Assembly: GCF_900188385.1 (NCBI RefSeq) | Contig: NZ_FZOI01000009.1 | Span: forward strand, 124,001 to 188,000 | Origin: Azospirillum sp. RU38E | Lineage (GTDB): Bacteria > Pseudomonadota > Alphaproteobacteria > Azospirillales > Azospirillaceae | Direction: 5' to 3' | DNA length: 64,000 nt | Shown here: positions 53,882-62,639 of the stretch, in pieces | How the letters are laid out: each line of letters starts with the position of its first letter | How positions within the stretch are numbered: position 1 is the stretch's first letter | The notes under the pieces: model-generated | What the model was told of the DNA's origin: nothing | Seen by the model: only the letters and a program-made list of their open reading frames with translations | Database searches by the model: none | Made by a program: the position numbers and the translations under genes

Positions 53882-54810
53882 CAGGCCGCACCCATGTTCC
53901 GGCGCAGGATACGGATGAAGCCCAGCAGCCCCAGTAACAGGATGCCGCCCACCACGGCCAGAATGAAGCTGATGATCAGGGCGAACAGCGGGCGGGGCGT
54001 GACCGGTTGCGGATTGACACTGAGCGGATCCAGAACCCGGAAAGCGAAGAATTCCGCGCTTTCGGCTTCGACGATCTTGTTCTCGTTCTCCGAAATCCAG
54101 CGCAGCATGTAATCCCGCACGCTGCTGTTCTGCTCCACATTGAAGCGGGCGCGCAGGGCGTCATTTTCCTGGCCGATCTGGGCCAGCTTCTGGGTGCGCA
54201 GGATCGTGTCCAGTTCCCGCACCACCCGGCCCAGGAACAGCTTGGCAAAGGCCGGATCGGTATGTTGATAGGCGAGGCGGGAGGCGCGGCTGTCCGTCAC
54301 CTTGGTCACCTTGACGGCGCCCTTGATATAATCACGCATCTCAAAAGCCGTCGGTGGCGCCCAGGGCTCCAGGCCGAACAGGCTGCGCAGCCCGCGGCCG
54401 ACCATGGAACGCAGGCCGCCTGCCGGCTTCCATTGCTTTTTCTCGGCATCCCAACGATCGGCGAAAATCTTGGTGGCAATGGCCGGATCGGCCATCAGCT
54501 TCTCTCCCAGCTGCACCGCCCCCAGCGAGGTGAGGAAATTGCCGAAATCAGGGCTATTGCCACTCTCCCCCATCAGGGCCTGGGCCAGACCACCGGCCAC
54601 ACCCTGGCTCTGCTGCCGCGTGTCCGGCGGCAGCACATCCATGCCGGCTTCATATTGTTTAGCGGAGGTCAGGAACATGAAGAAGGCGGCGGCAAAGATC
54701 ACCACAAACGCCACTAGCAGCAACCGGACATGGCCGGCATAGAACCGGATAATGTCGAAGATGGTAAACTCCATCGCGCCTTTTTCCTGGAAATCCGCTT
54801 CCTGAACCAT
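53881..54810 (-). CDS. Wzz-like polysaccharide chain-length / co-polymerase protein
   Basis: A 309-residue protein with two membrane helices (LLLVAFVVIFAAAFFMFL at about 32-50; LFALIISFILAVVGGILLLG at about 275-295) and a periplasmic domain of about 220 residues with a coiled-coil stretch near its end, the PCP/Wzz layout. A Pro follows the first residues before TM2 (NPQPVTPRPLF), as in Wzz. ATG 54810 has GGGGAG 6 bases upstream; ATG 54774 is an alternative. No tyrosine-kinase domain is fused. Confidence 0.85.
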   Translation of the reverse strand: MVQEADFQEKGAMEFTIFDIIRFYAGHVRLLLVAFVVIFAAAFFMFLTSAKQYEAGMDVLPPDTRQQSQGVAGGLAQALMGESGNSPDFGNFLTSLGAVQLGEKLMADPAIATKIFADRWDAEKKQWKPAGGLRSMVGRGLRSLFGLEPWAPPTAFEMRDYIKGAVKVTKVTDSRASRLAYQHTDPAFAKLFLGRVVRELDTILRTQKLAQIGQENDALRARFNVEQNSSVRDYMLRWISENENKIVEAESAEFFAFRVLDPLSVNPQPVTPRPLFALIISFILAVVGGILLLGLLGFIRILRRNMGAA

Positions 54811-54902
54811 CTTATGCTCCCCGGCCCCTCGGCCGCGACCATCCGCAGGACAGCCGCCATTTCACGAAACCTGTCACCAGCCCATGCCACAGGGCCGGTG
54901 CC

Positions 54903-57431
54903 TTAATCCAGCAATGTGTTCCAGTTCCGCCGCAGACGCGACCCGTCCGCCGACTCCACCTGCCCGATCAGCGCGCGCCGGCTGCCCAGCATCTGACCGC
55001 CGTCGCGGGTGAGCGGACGCCACAGCCAACCGAGCGACCCGCGGCTGGATTTTACATAGATATTGTCCAGCGGAATGACGAAATAGATGCCCTTGTCAAA
55101 CCGCCCCTCACCGAACTGTTCGGCCGAAACGTCAGTGAAGGTGGCAAAGGCGCCCACGGTGATGCCACTGTCGAACGTGCGCGACAGTTCAAAGGTCGCC
55201 CCCTTGTCACCCGCCAGATAGCGGCCGACGCTCAACCGGGCATCCACCCCCAGCGGTTCATAATGATAATAACCGCTCAAGTGACCGGTCACGACATCAT
55301 AGTCACGGAAGCCGAACCATTGCTGGAAATCGCGCTGTTTGACCCAGGCGACATCCAGCCCGATGGCCCATTCCTGACCGAAGGGCTTATAGAGCACCTC
55401 GCCACCGGCCCCGCCGAACATTTCCTCCAGATAGCCACCATAGAGCCGGCCATAGGTATCCTTCATGAATTTGAAGGAATAATCGGCCTGCAAGTGGGTC
55501 ATCGATGTCGTGCCCTGCTGCAGGTAGTTTTTGATGTCGGAGCGAACATGGGGCAGCAGACTGTCCGACGGGACGCGCATCCGGTCGAAATTATTATAGA
55601 TATCAATGCCGATACCACCGGCAATATTGACACCCGGTGCAACCGACACCGTGCCGGAAATGCGCATCAGCGCCTGCCAGAGAATGAAGGCCTCCGGCCG
55701 CCCCAGGGTTTGGCGCAGGGCCGGGCGCAGCGACCAGCCGAACCCTGGATAGGGGTCGGGCTGGGGCGTATTGGCCTCCGACAGCTTCATCTCCGGGCGT
55801 TCCATGCGGGTACGCATCCACGCCTCTTCCATGGAACCGCCCGTGGCGGAGAGGGATCGCTCCAGATCGGCCCGGTACATGGTGGCGGCCAGCATCTCCA
55901 TGCCGTTTTCCATGAAGACCAGCTGGATCTCGCCATATTCAGGGGGCAGCACAGAGGCAGCAGCGCGCACAGCGCGACCGATGGCCCGCGGCATCTGCCG
56001 ATACCGGCTGTTAGCAATGAACAAGCTTGCCTTGCCAGGCTTGTAATCAGCGCCGAACAGGAAGAAGCCCTGCTTGCTCAGCACCTCCTGCAGCTGCTTG
56101 CGGACAGGTTCCGGGGGTGGCGCGCCCGTCAGCTGTACCTTGTCAGCGGGTGTGACCGGTGACGGTTGTGCCAGCTTCAGCTCGTCCCGGAGCAGCTTGG
56201 TGTCAAAATCCATCACCAGCCAGGGCAGGCTGTTTTCCACCTGCACAATGCGAATCTTGCCCTGGAAATCGGGTGCCAGTTCGATAACCCGCTGTGCCAG
56301 CGCATAGGCCACCGTGACCCCATCCCGGTTGGGCGAGCCGGTCACGGTAACGTGAATTTCCTTGCCCATGCGGGCAAATGCCTCCAGATGCAAACCATCC
56401 AAGGCCGCCTGCCGCCCAAGACCGGTGCGCATCTCTTCCGCATTGTCCGGCGCGACCGGTGCCGGGGCCAACGGCGGCGCGGCCAATGCCGCTGCCTGCT
56501 GGCCCGCCGGCGTGACGGGGAGCAGCGGCGGTGGTGGCGCATCCAGCTTGGGCGGACCCTTGGCGCTGTTGAAATTGGTGGTGGTGGCAAAACGCAGCAT
56601 GGCGCGGTTCCCGCGCTCCAGCGCCACGCCCAGCTGCAGCCAATCCCATGGTTTATAATCGATCCCGATATTGATCGGCAGGCTCTGCTTCAACGGGTTG
56701 TTGAGCGGCTCCAGCTTATAATCATTGGGATCATATTCCAGCTTCAGATTAAGCCCCTCGACGAAGGGCGGACGCCAGTTGACCCCGCCAAACAGCGAAA
56801 CCCGGCGCCCCTGGAAGAAGTCGGTGGAAATGGCCCCGCCGCCACTGGCAAAGGTGGAGTCACGCGTATCGAACCGTTTGGAGATGAGGGAGAACGGATT
56901 ACGCAGCGTGCCCTGGGTGCCCATATTGCCCCAGCCCATGCCCAGCGAAATGTCGAAATCCCCAAAGCTCTGATCGGCCACGACATATTCGGAGCCAAAC
57001 AACCCGGTTCCGGCAATATCACGCAGGCCCACCGACAGGCTGGGCCAGTTGGCATCACCCTTCACCAGACGAACCTTCACGTCGATACCGCGATCCTTAT
57101 AGCTCTGATCGCCAGAGAAATCCTGCGGCCCATAAAAGCGGTTGGCAACACTGGTGTAACGCAGGGTCGCTTCCAGCCAGGGCAACCCCTGGACCGTCAG
57201 GAAATAGCGCGTATAGGGCCAGACATAGGAAAAGCCGGCATAGGCCTGCCCGTCGGGCGCCATGCGCCCCATCGGGGTTTGGATCAAACCCACGCCGCCA
57301 TAATCGTTCACCGTCGCTGATGGTGGCCGGGGCAGGAACGGATTCTCCAGTTCCTGCCCCAGGGCCACACCCCCATTGGACATAGCCAGCAAAGCAACGA
57401 TGGCTGTGGCCATCCGGCGGAGGCGTGACAT
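54903..57431 (-). CDS. yjbH: YjbH/GfcD family outer-membrane exopolysaccharide protein
   Basis: An 842-residue protein with signal peptide (MSRLRRMATAIVALLAMSNGG, cleavage near ALG-Q). The family start NDYGGVGLIQTPMGRMAPDGQAY is clear: a beta-barrel-like N-terminal half, a central PEGA/OmpA-like stretch (about 340-560), and a C-terminal beta-rich domain (VNIAGGIGIDIYNNFD). YjbH-type proteins act with YjbE-G in exopolysaccharide export. ATG 57431 (SRLRRM) is preferred over 57449. It is 25 bases downstream of the SLBB export gene. Confidence 0.9.
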   Translation of the reverse strand: MSRLRRMATAIVALLAMSNGGVALGQELENPFLPRPPSATVNDYGGVGLIQTPMGRMAPDGQAYAGFSYVWPYTRYFLTVQGLPWLEATLRYTSVANRFYGPQDFSGDQSYKDRGIDVKVRLVKGDANWPSLSVGLRDIAGTGLFGSEYVVADQSFGDFDISLGMGWGNMGTQGTLRNPFSLISKRFDTRDSTFASGGGAISTDFFQGRRVSLFGGVNWRPPFVEGLNLKLEYDPNDYKLEPLNNPLKQSLPINIGIDYKPWDWLQLGVALERGNRAMLRFATTTNFNSAKGPPKLDAPPPPLLPVTPAGQQAAALAAPPLAPAPVAPDNAEEMRTGLGRQAALDGLHLEAFARMGKEIHVTVTGSPNRDGVTVAYALAQRVIELAPDFQGKIRIVQVENSLPWLVMDFDTKLLRDELKLAQPSPVTPADKVQLTGAPPPEPVRKQLQEVLSKQGFFLFGADYKPGKASLFIANSRYRQMPRAIGRAVRAAASVLPPEYGEIQLVFMENGMEMLAATMYRADLERSLSATGGSMEEAWMRTRMERPEMKLSEANTPQPDPYPGFGWSLRPALRQTLGRPEAFILWQALMRISGTVSVAPGVNIAGGIGIDIYNNFDRMRVPSDSLLPHVRSDIKNYLQQGTTSMTHLQADYSFKFMKDTYGRLYGGYLEEMFGGAGGEVLYKPFGQEWAIGLDVAWVKQRDFQQWFGFRDYDVVTGHLSGYYHYEPLGVDARLSVGRYLAGDKGATFELSRTFDSGITVGAFATFTDVSAEQFGEGRFDKGIYFVIPLDNIYVKSSRGSLGWLWRPLTRDGGQMLGSRRALIGQVESADGSRLRRNWNTLLD

Positions 57432-57456
57432 GATCACCAGATTATCCACCCGTCGG

Positions 57457-60213
57457 TTAGTTTCTGGAGATCACAGCCAGCGAGGCCGCCGAGATGGCCA
57501 AGCTGCTGACCAGCGACATCACCGTGCGGGTGGTGGCCAGGAAGCTGAACGGCTCCGGATCGCGCGGCACCACGATGGTGGAACCCGGCGGAATCGGGAT
57601 ATTGCCATTGCTGAAACGCCCCATGCCCAAGGGCTCGGATTCCCCGTTGGGGTAGATGACAAAGGCGTCGGAAAGTTCGGCCGACGCCGTAACCCCACCC
57701 GCCTTCTTGATATAATCACGCGCACCGCTGCCACTGGTGAACATGACGGAGCTGGGGTTCAGCACTTCGCCCGTCACCGTTACATGGGACGGTCGCTTGG
57801 GAATCAGCAGCTTGTCACCCGGCTCCAATGCGAAATCCAGTTCCGGACGGGAAGCCAGCACGGTGGGATCGGCCTCGATCACCACACGGCCAACCGCCTG
57901 GGTGCTCTTCAAGCTGTTGATCAAGCCCTGCAGGAAGGGGAGCGCGCTCTGTGCGGCCTGGGCATTCTCGGCATTGCCGCTGGCCAGCACGCCGGGCAGC
58001 GCCTGCTCCAACTCGCGAGCGGCACGACGATAGCCCTCCTCTTCCGCAATACGGACCTGTTCGCGTTGGAAAACAGCCCCGTAAGGATAGGCGCCCGCTG
58101 TCAGACCATCAACACGACGCAGCAGTTCCGAAAGTTTCTCGCCCCGGCGGATATCATACCGTCCCGGCCGCAAGACCTCGCCAGCAACCTCAACAACACC
58201 ATTCTCACGTTGCTGTACACGGGCGCTGATCCGGATCACATCGCCCGGATTGACGGTCGCCTGATTAAGCTCCGCAACATTCAGGCCGGTGCGACGCCCG
58301 CCCCCCGTGCTGCTCATTTCAATGGCATTCGCGTCGGCATCAAGCGTCAGGCCGCCGACGGCCGACAGCATCGTTTGCGAGCGTGTGCCAGGAACCACGG
58401 GGTAGATCCCCGGTGAACGGACTTCCCCCTCCATCACTGCCGCAAATTCCAGCAGGAATGGCAGCAGATCCGGGTGGCGATCATAGATCACCGGACAAGG
58501 GCGAATATCGATGAGACCGGAATTGCCGTAACTCATGATGCGATGAGCGACGTTGAAGCGCTGCTGCACCCCTTCCGAGACGATGACCGCCAGCGACCGC
58601 AGCCCCGCACAGGCAACATCGGTTTCGATCAGCCGCGTCGTTCCCGCCGCCTTGTCGGTGTAGGCGCCGACCAAGCCCTTCACGACGGGCTCGTTATCAT
58701 CCTTTTTACGCGTGGATGTCGGTGGCACGCCGCCCAGAGCCAGTTTTTCCTGCGCAATCCGGGTGTCGACGGAAAGCTGCAGGCTGGGCGGGGATTCCTT
58801 TCGCAGCACAGCCTGAACATCCGCCGATCCCAGATAGCGCACATCATCCTTAGTCAGGATAATGACCTTGTCCCGTTCCCGCAGCGTCACATTGATACTG
58901 CCCTCCAGGACGCGCTGGAGGTCGACAGGAACATAGCGACGCTGGCGATTAACCGGATCTTCCGTCTCAATGACGGCGAACGGCAGATAAGGGTTGGATT
59001 GCAGCACATAAGGGTCGCGCAGAAGATCGCCCAGGGTCTTGGCCTGTCCCAGGCCGCGATCGCCCGGCAGCTCCGCACCGCCCTCCAGGGCGATCGCTTC
59101 GCGCGGCAGCTGGACGGAAATCACATCGCCGGCTGCAATGGCCGCCGTACCGGCAGCATTGCGGATGATCTGATTGCGCCCACTGGGGTCCAGGCGCAGA
59201 ATCTCCAAACGGTTTCCGCGCGCGCGCTGCGGTCCCCCGGCCAGTTCCAGGGCAGCGTTCAGCGAAACCTTGCCGCCATCCGCCCGCAATTCATAAATAC
59301 CCGGACGGACAACATCGCCAGCGATGGCAATGGTCGTACCAATGCCCGGAACGATGATCTGGTCGCCATCTCTCAGCCTGAGATCATGCAGCGAGCGGCG
59401 CCCCAGCAGCACATCATAAAGATCAACCGGAATTGTTTCACCGGCCCGAACGATCTTGAGATTGCGCAAGCTACCGGTCTTGTTCACCCCCTCCGCAAGC
59501 AGCAGGGCATCGACAAGGCTGGACAGGCTGGTCAGCGTGAAACGACCGGGCGAGCGGACTTCACCCGTGACCAGAACGCCGATCGACCGGATTGAGCCGA
59601 CCGATACATAGACATTGGTCTGCAGAAAGGTCGCCTGGGCCTGGGCTGTCAAATCATCGCGGAACTCTCCGAAATGCCGCCCGGCCGCCGCCACGGGCGG
59701 CATGTTGGGCAGGACAATCCGGCCTTCGCGGTCCACCCGAACCTGGGTGGTATTGTTCACCTGACCGCGCAGCGTGATGACCAGCTCATCACCAACGCCC
59801 AAGACATAATCATCGGGCACTGAACCGGACAAAAGGCCCGTCGTCTGCGTGGTTCCCGTCGCGGTGCGCAGATCGTATCCAAACTGGACAAGATCCTGCG
59901 ACACGCGCCGCTGATATTGGGCCTCCAGGGTGGAAGGGGCCTCTTGCTTCTGTTCATCCCGGCCGAAAGGCAGCGCCATACCCTGCTGCTGCTGTTGCTG
60001 CTGCTGGCGGGCCCGATCCAGCACATTGGGTACCGGTCCCGCCTGCTGGCCTTGGCTATATTGCTGCTGCAGGTCACGCAAGTTGACGCTGCCGGTGGGC
60101 AACTCGATCATCTGTGCCGACGCTGGCATGGCGGCACTGACAAGCAGCCCCACCCATGCTAGACCGGATCGCAGGTGCCGCCCCTGGACGGCAGCCTTGA
60201 ACACATGACGCAT
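57457..60213 (-). CDS. SLBB-domain polysaccharide export protein (Wza/GfcE-like)
   Basis: A 918-residue periplasmic/outer-membrane exporter component, far longer than Wza (about 380). A signal peptide (1-34, cleavage ASA-Q) precedes a Gln-rich segment (QQQQQQQG), a poly-export domain (DDYVLGVGDELVITLRG), and then several SLBB domains (VTGEVRSPGRFTLTSLSSL; IAGDVVRPGIYELRADGG; MEGEVRSPGIYPVVPG; VAGEVLRPGRYDIRRGEK; VTGEVLNPSSVMF). The C-terminus has a hydrophobic segment. ATG 60213 follows GGAG; only 10 bases separate it from the divergent yjbF start. Confidence 0.92.
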   Translation of the reverse strand: MRHVFKAAVQGRHLRSGLAWVGLLVSAAMPASAQMIELPTGSVNLRDLQQQYSQGQQAGPVPNVLDRARQQQQQQQQGMALPFGRDEQKQEAPSTLEAQYQRRVSQDLVQFGYDLRTATGTTQTTGLLSGSVPDDYVLGVGDELVITLRGQVNNTTQVRVDREGRIVLPNMPPVAAAGRHFGEFRDDLTAQAQATFLQTNVYVSVGSIRSIGVLVTGEVRSPGRFTLTSLSSLVDALLLAEGVNKTGSLRNLKIVRAGETIPVDLYDVLLGRRSLHDLRLRDGDQIIVPGIGTTIAIAGDVVRPGIYELRADGGKVSLNAALELAGGPQRARGNRLEILRLDPSGRNQIIRNAAGTAAIAAGDVISVQLPREAIALEGGAELPGDRGLGQAKTLGDLLRDPYVLQSNPYLPFAVIETEDPVNRQRRYVPVDLQRVLEGSINVTLRERDKVIILTKDDVRYLGSADVQAVLRKESPPSLQLSVDTRIAQEKLALGGVPPTSTRKKDDNEPVVKGLVGAYTDKAAGTTRLIETDVACAGLRSLAVIVSEGVQQRFNVAHRIMSYGNSGLIDIRPCPVIYDRHPDLLPFLLEFAAVMEGEVRSPGIYPVVPGTRSQTMLSAVGGLTLDADANAIEMSSTGGGRRTGLNVAELNQATVNPGDVIRISARVQQRENGVVEVAGEVLRPGRYDIRRGEKLSELLRRVDGLTAGAYPYGAVFQREQVRIAEEEGYRRAARELEQALPGVLASGNAENAQAAQSALPFLQGLINSLKSTQAVGRVVIEADPTVLASRPELDFALEPGDKLLIPKRPSHVTVTGEVLNPSSVMFTSGSGARDYIKKAGGVTASAELSDAFVIYPNGESEPLGMGRFSNGNIPIPPGSTIVVPRDPEPFSFLATTRTVMSLVSSLAISAASLAVISRN

Positions 60214-60223
60214 CGAGTTCTCC

Positions 60224-60949
60224 ATGATTCATCCCACACGCGATCCCAAGGCGATCACGGTCATCCTCAGCCGGCGCCGCTGTCTGGGCCTGCTGGCAGC
60301 CGGCGTCCTGCCGGCGACCACCTTGCCGGGATGTGCCCTGGTTAGCACTGAATCTCCGTATTGGGCAACAGTGGCCGCTGTGGCCGGCGTCACACAGCCC
60401 TCACCCGTCACCCGCCAGCAGGCCGATGACCTGCCCTATGCCTCGATTCTGGCATGGTATGATGATGGGGCCGTGGCCTTTATGGTGCTGGGGGAAATCG
60501 GCCCGCAACGGGAACTGGTCTATTACAGCCAGAGCCGACAGGTCCTGGTGACGCGGGGGCCGTTCATCGTGCGCAGTGTGGGCATGGCTGGCGATCTGAC
60601 GCGAACAGTCTTTCCACCGGACTGGCCGATGGCAGACAATGGGGAACCGGCCGATCTTCGGACACTGGCGGGCCGCACCCTGGTACGGCGCATCGATATC
60701 CAGTCGGCCGCCCTGTTCGATGTGCCGCTCAGCAGCCACTTCACCCTGGACGGCACAGCCCGGATCGACATTCTGGGGCGGCCGCAGGAAACCGTTCTGC
60801 TGCGGGAGGATGTGAAGATGCCGGGGGAAAAGCCCTATTCGAATCGCTACTGGCTTGATCCGGCAACAGGATTTTGCTGGAAATCACACCAGCACATCCA
60901 TGCACGGGCCGACGCGATGAATATTGAGATCACCAAGCCGGCTGGCTGA
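60224..60949 (+). CDS. yjbF: YjbF/GfcB family lipoprotein
   Basis: A 241-residue lipoprotein: basic N-terminus (SRRRCLGLLAAGVLPATTL) with lipobox LPGC at residues about 34-37, then a beta-rich domain of the YjbF/GfcB family (YASILAWYDDGAVAFMVLGE, ARIDILGRPQETVLLRED, YSNRYWLDPATGFCWKS). Partner of YjbH in exopolysaccharide secretion. It is the only plus-strand gene of the set; its start codon is interlocked with the divergent SLBB gene. No good ribosome site is seen before ATG 60224, so the start is less certain than the frame. Confidence 0.88.
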   Translation: MIHPTRDPKAITVILSRRRCLGLLAAGVLPATTLPGCALVSTESPYWATVAAVAGVTQPSPVTRQQADDLPYASILAWYDDGAVAFMVLGEIGPQRELVYYSQSRQVLVTRGPFIVRSVGMAGDLTRTVFPPDWPMADNGEPADLRTLAGRTLVRRIDIQSAALFDVPLSSHFTLDGTARIDILGRPQETVLLREDVKMPGEKPYSNRYWLDPATGFCWKSHQHIHARADAMNIEITKPAG

Positions 60950-61027
60950 AAGGACGGCAACATCCTCGCTGTATCACCACAAGGTCCAACCGGGGTCCAC
61001 CAACCCGAAACCGTTGACATGCCCAAG

Positions 61028-61054
61028 CAAAAGGGCCCCCGATTGGGGGCCCTT
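61028..61054 (-). terminator. Terminator between yjbF and the YjbE-like gene
   Basis: AAGGGCCCCC (61031-61040) and GGGGGCCCTT (61045-61054) form a 10-bp stem with GATT loop. On the minus strand TTTT follows, so it ends the small gene at 61098-61427, and it may also stop yjbF transcripts. Confidence 0.85.
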
Positions 61055-61097
61055 CCGAGAACAGTCCACATCCTGCGGGTGCGAACAGCGCCCGTTA

Positions 61098-61427
61098 TCA
61101 GCGCCGCGTGCTGGTCGCCGTGCTGGTGCTGGTCGACGTGCTGGTCGGGGTCGTGGTCGGCGGAGTCGGCGTGGTACCGCCGCCATTGTCCGGCGCATCA
61201 TCATTCCCGCCGGAGGCAGCGGCAGCCACCACACCAGCGACAGCAACAGCACCGACAACGGCCACGGTGGTCAGCGACCCAACGGCAACGCCGCTAGCAC
61301 CGGCGCCCGCAGCGCTGCCTGCGCCAGTCGAAGCGGTGGCGGTAGAGCTTGCCTGCTGAGCGTTGGCAACGGCCGGCATCAGCCCAAGTGCGATAGCAGC
61401 AGCCGCGACCAGAAGATCCTTTTTCAT
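61098..61427 (-). CDS. Small exported Thr/Ser-rich protein, YjbE/GfcA-like
   Basis: A 109-residue protein with signal peptide (MKKDLLVAAAAIALGLMPAVANA), a Gly/Ala segment with a hydrophobic stretch (VAVVGAVAVAGVVAAAASGG), and a tail of Thr/Ser/Pro repeats (TSTSTSTSTATS). This resembles YjbE and GfcA, small proteins at the start of yjbEFGH and gfc operons. Proximity to YjbF and YjbH genes supports the call; low complexity limits certainty. Flanked by a terminator. Confidence 0.75.
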   Translation of the reverse strand: MKKDLLVAAAAIALGLMPAVANAQQASSTATASTGAGSAAGAGASGVAVGSLTTVAVVGAVAVAGVVAAAASGGNDDAPDNGGGTTPTPPTTTPTSTSTSTSTATSTRR

Positions 61428-61704
61428 TTGGACTAATTCCCCAGAGGTTGGACCGATGTGCCTTATACCACTTCTTTTCCGCGTTGCGAGAGGTCTTCTG
61501 CCTCTAAAGGCTTAAAAATCCCGCGGGGCGGATGGCTGTGGCATCGCTGCCGCATCGCAGCATGAACGTAGATGGGTCTCGAATCGCTGGGCATAGCTTT
61601 TGGCGATGCTGAAAGCCAAGACCAGTGGGTACAAGCGGAAGAATTTCCATTGCGCAGCCGCTACCGATTCGGGTTATGTCTTTTCGGTGGGGAGAAAAGA
61701 CACC

Positions 61705-62202
61705 GTGAAAGGCCTGCCAGCACCTCATGCGCGCATGGAGCATCAGTTGAACCAGCTGCGTGACGATCTTGCGCAACTGGAGAAACGCTGCTCGGCCTTA
61801 TTACCCCCAGCAAATGTTACCGGTGCCCTGCGTCAGTTCAAGGAACTGACGCCTCTGTTTGAGACGGTGGATTCGTTTGTGGCGGTCGCCAACTCTCAGG
61901 CGCAGCGGCTGGAGCTGGAAAAGGTCCAGCCGGTGATCGACCAGTTGACCCGGCTGCAAACTTCCCTTTGGCAGCTGCGTTTGACGGTGACGGCCCCAAT
62001 TCTGGAGCGCATGGCCCAGGATATCAGGCAGATGCCGCTCGGCAGCCGTTTCGTGCTGGAACGCTGGCAAAACAGGCTGAGTGATCTGCGTCAGCAGGCA
62101 ACCGTGCAGCAGCCGGGCTTCCCTTTGCCGTTGCTGACGCATATTGAAGGACTGACATCGGGCCTGATCGCGAACACGCCCGATCTGACCGCCTTTGATT
62201 GA
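61705..62202 (+). CDS. Hypothetical helical protein
   Basis: A 165-residue soluble, helix-rich protein with coiled-coil character (LRDDLAQLEKRCSALL, RLELEKVQPVIDQLTRLQTS). GTG 61705 follows GGGGAG at about 10 bases and is preferred; ATG 61735 or an upstream TTG 61600 are alternatives. No family is recognised. It is followed after about 100 bases by a 63-residue gene on the same strand. Confidence 0.55.
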   Translation: MKGLPAPHARMEHQLNQLRDDLAQLEKRCSALLPPANVTGALRQFKELTPLFETVDSFVAVANSQAQRLELEKVQPVIDQLTRLQTSLWQLRLTVTAPILERMAQDIRQMPLGSRFVLERWQNRLSDLRQQATVQQPGFPLPLLTHIEGLTSGLIANTPDLTAFD

Positions 62203-62298
62203 CCGTGCGCGAAACCACGCATGGCGCTGGTGAATCGCGTCGCCTTCTGTATTATCGCTGTCCCGAACCCATCTGCCACGCAGGGATCAAAAAAGCGG

Positions 62299-62490
62299 AT
62301 GAACAAGATTCTCGAGATCCTGAAGCCCTATGGTCGCCCAACACCCAAGGAAGAGGCCGTGTTGGATGCCGTACTTGAACGGGTGGGGCGCAAGCTGCTG
62401 ACGCCAGAAGACGCCATTGACGAGATCATTGAGCGGCTGGACTGGCCGCTGGAACGTGCTGCGGCCGAAGTGGACGGGTATCTGGAATAA
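62299..62490 (+). CDS. Small hypothetical protein
   Basis: A 63-residue, acidic, all-helical protein (LTPEDAIDEIIERLDWPLER). ATG 62299 follows AGGGATC. Frame, codon usage and amphipathic helices suggest a real small gene, but no family is recognised. It lies between the helical hypothetical protein and the sensor gene on the same strand. Confidence 0.5.
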   Translation: MNKILEILKPYGRPTPKEEAVLDAVLERVGRKLLTPEDAIDEIIERLDWPLERAAAEVDGYLE

Positions 62491-62639
62491 CCAGCATCAT
62501 TGCTGAACTTCATCTGAAAACCTACACTTCTGGATAGGATGGTCGCAGGAGTATGGCGACCGCAGTATGAATCGTTCATCGTCGTACTCGTACCGACGGT
62601 GGCACACGCCACCGTCTGCGAACCATACGTTGAAGGTCA

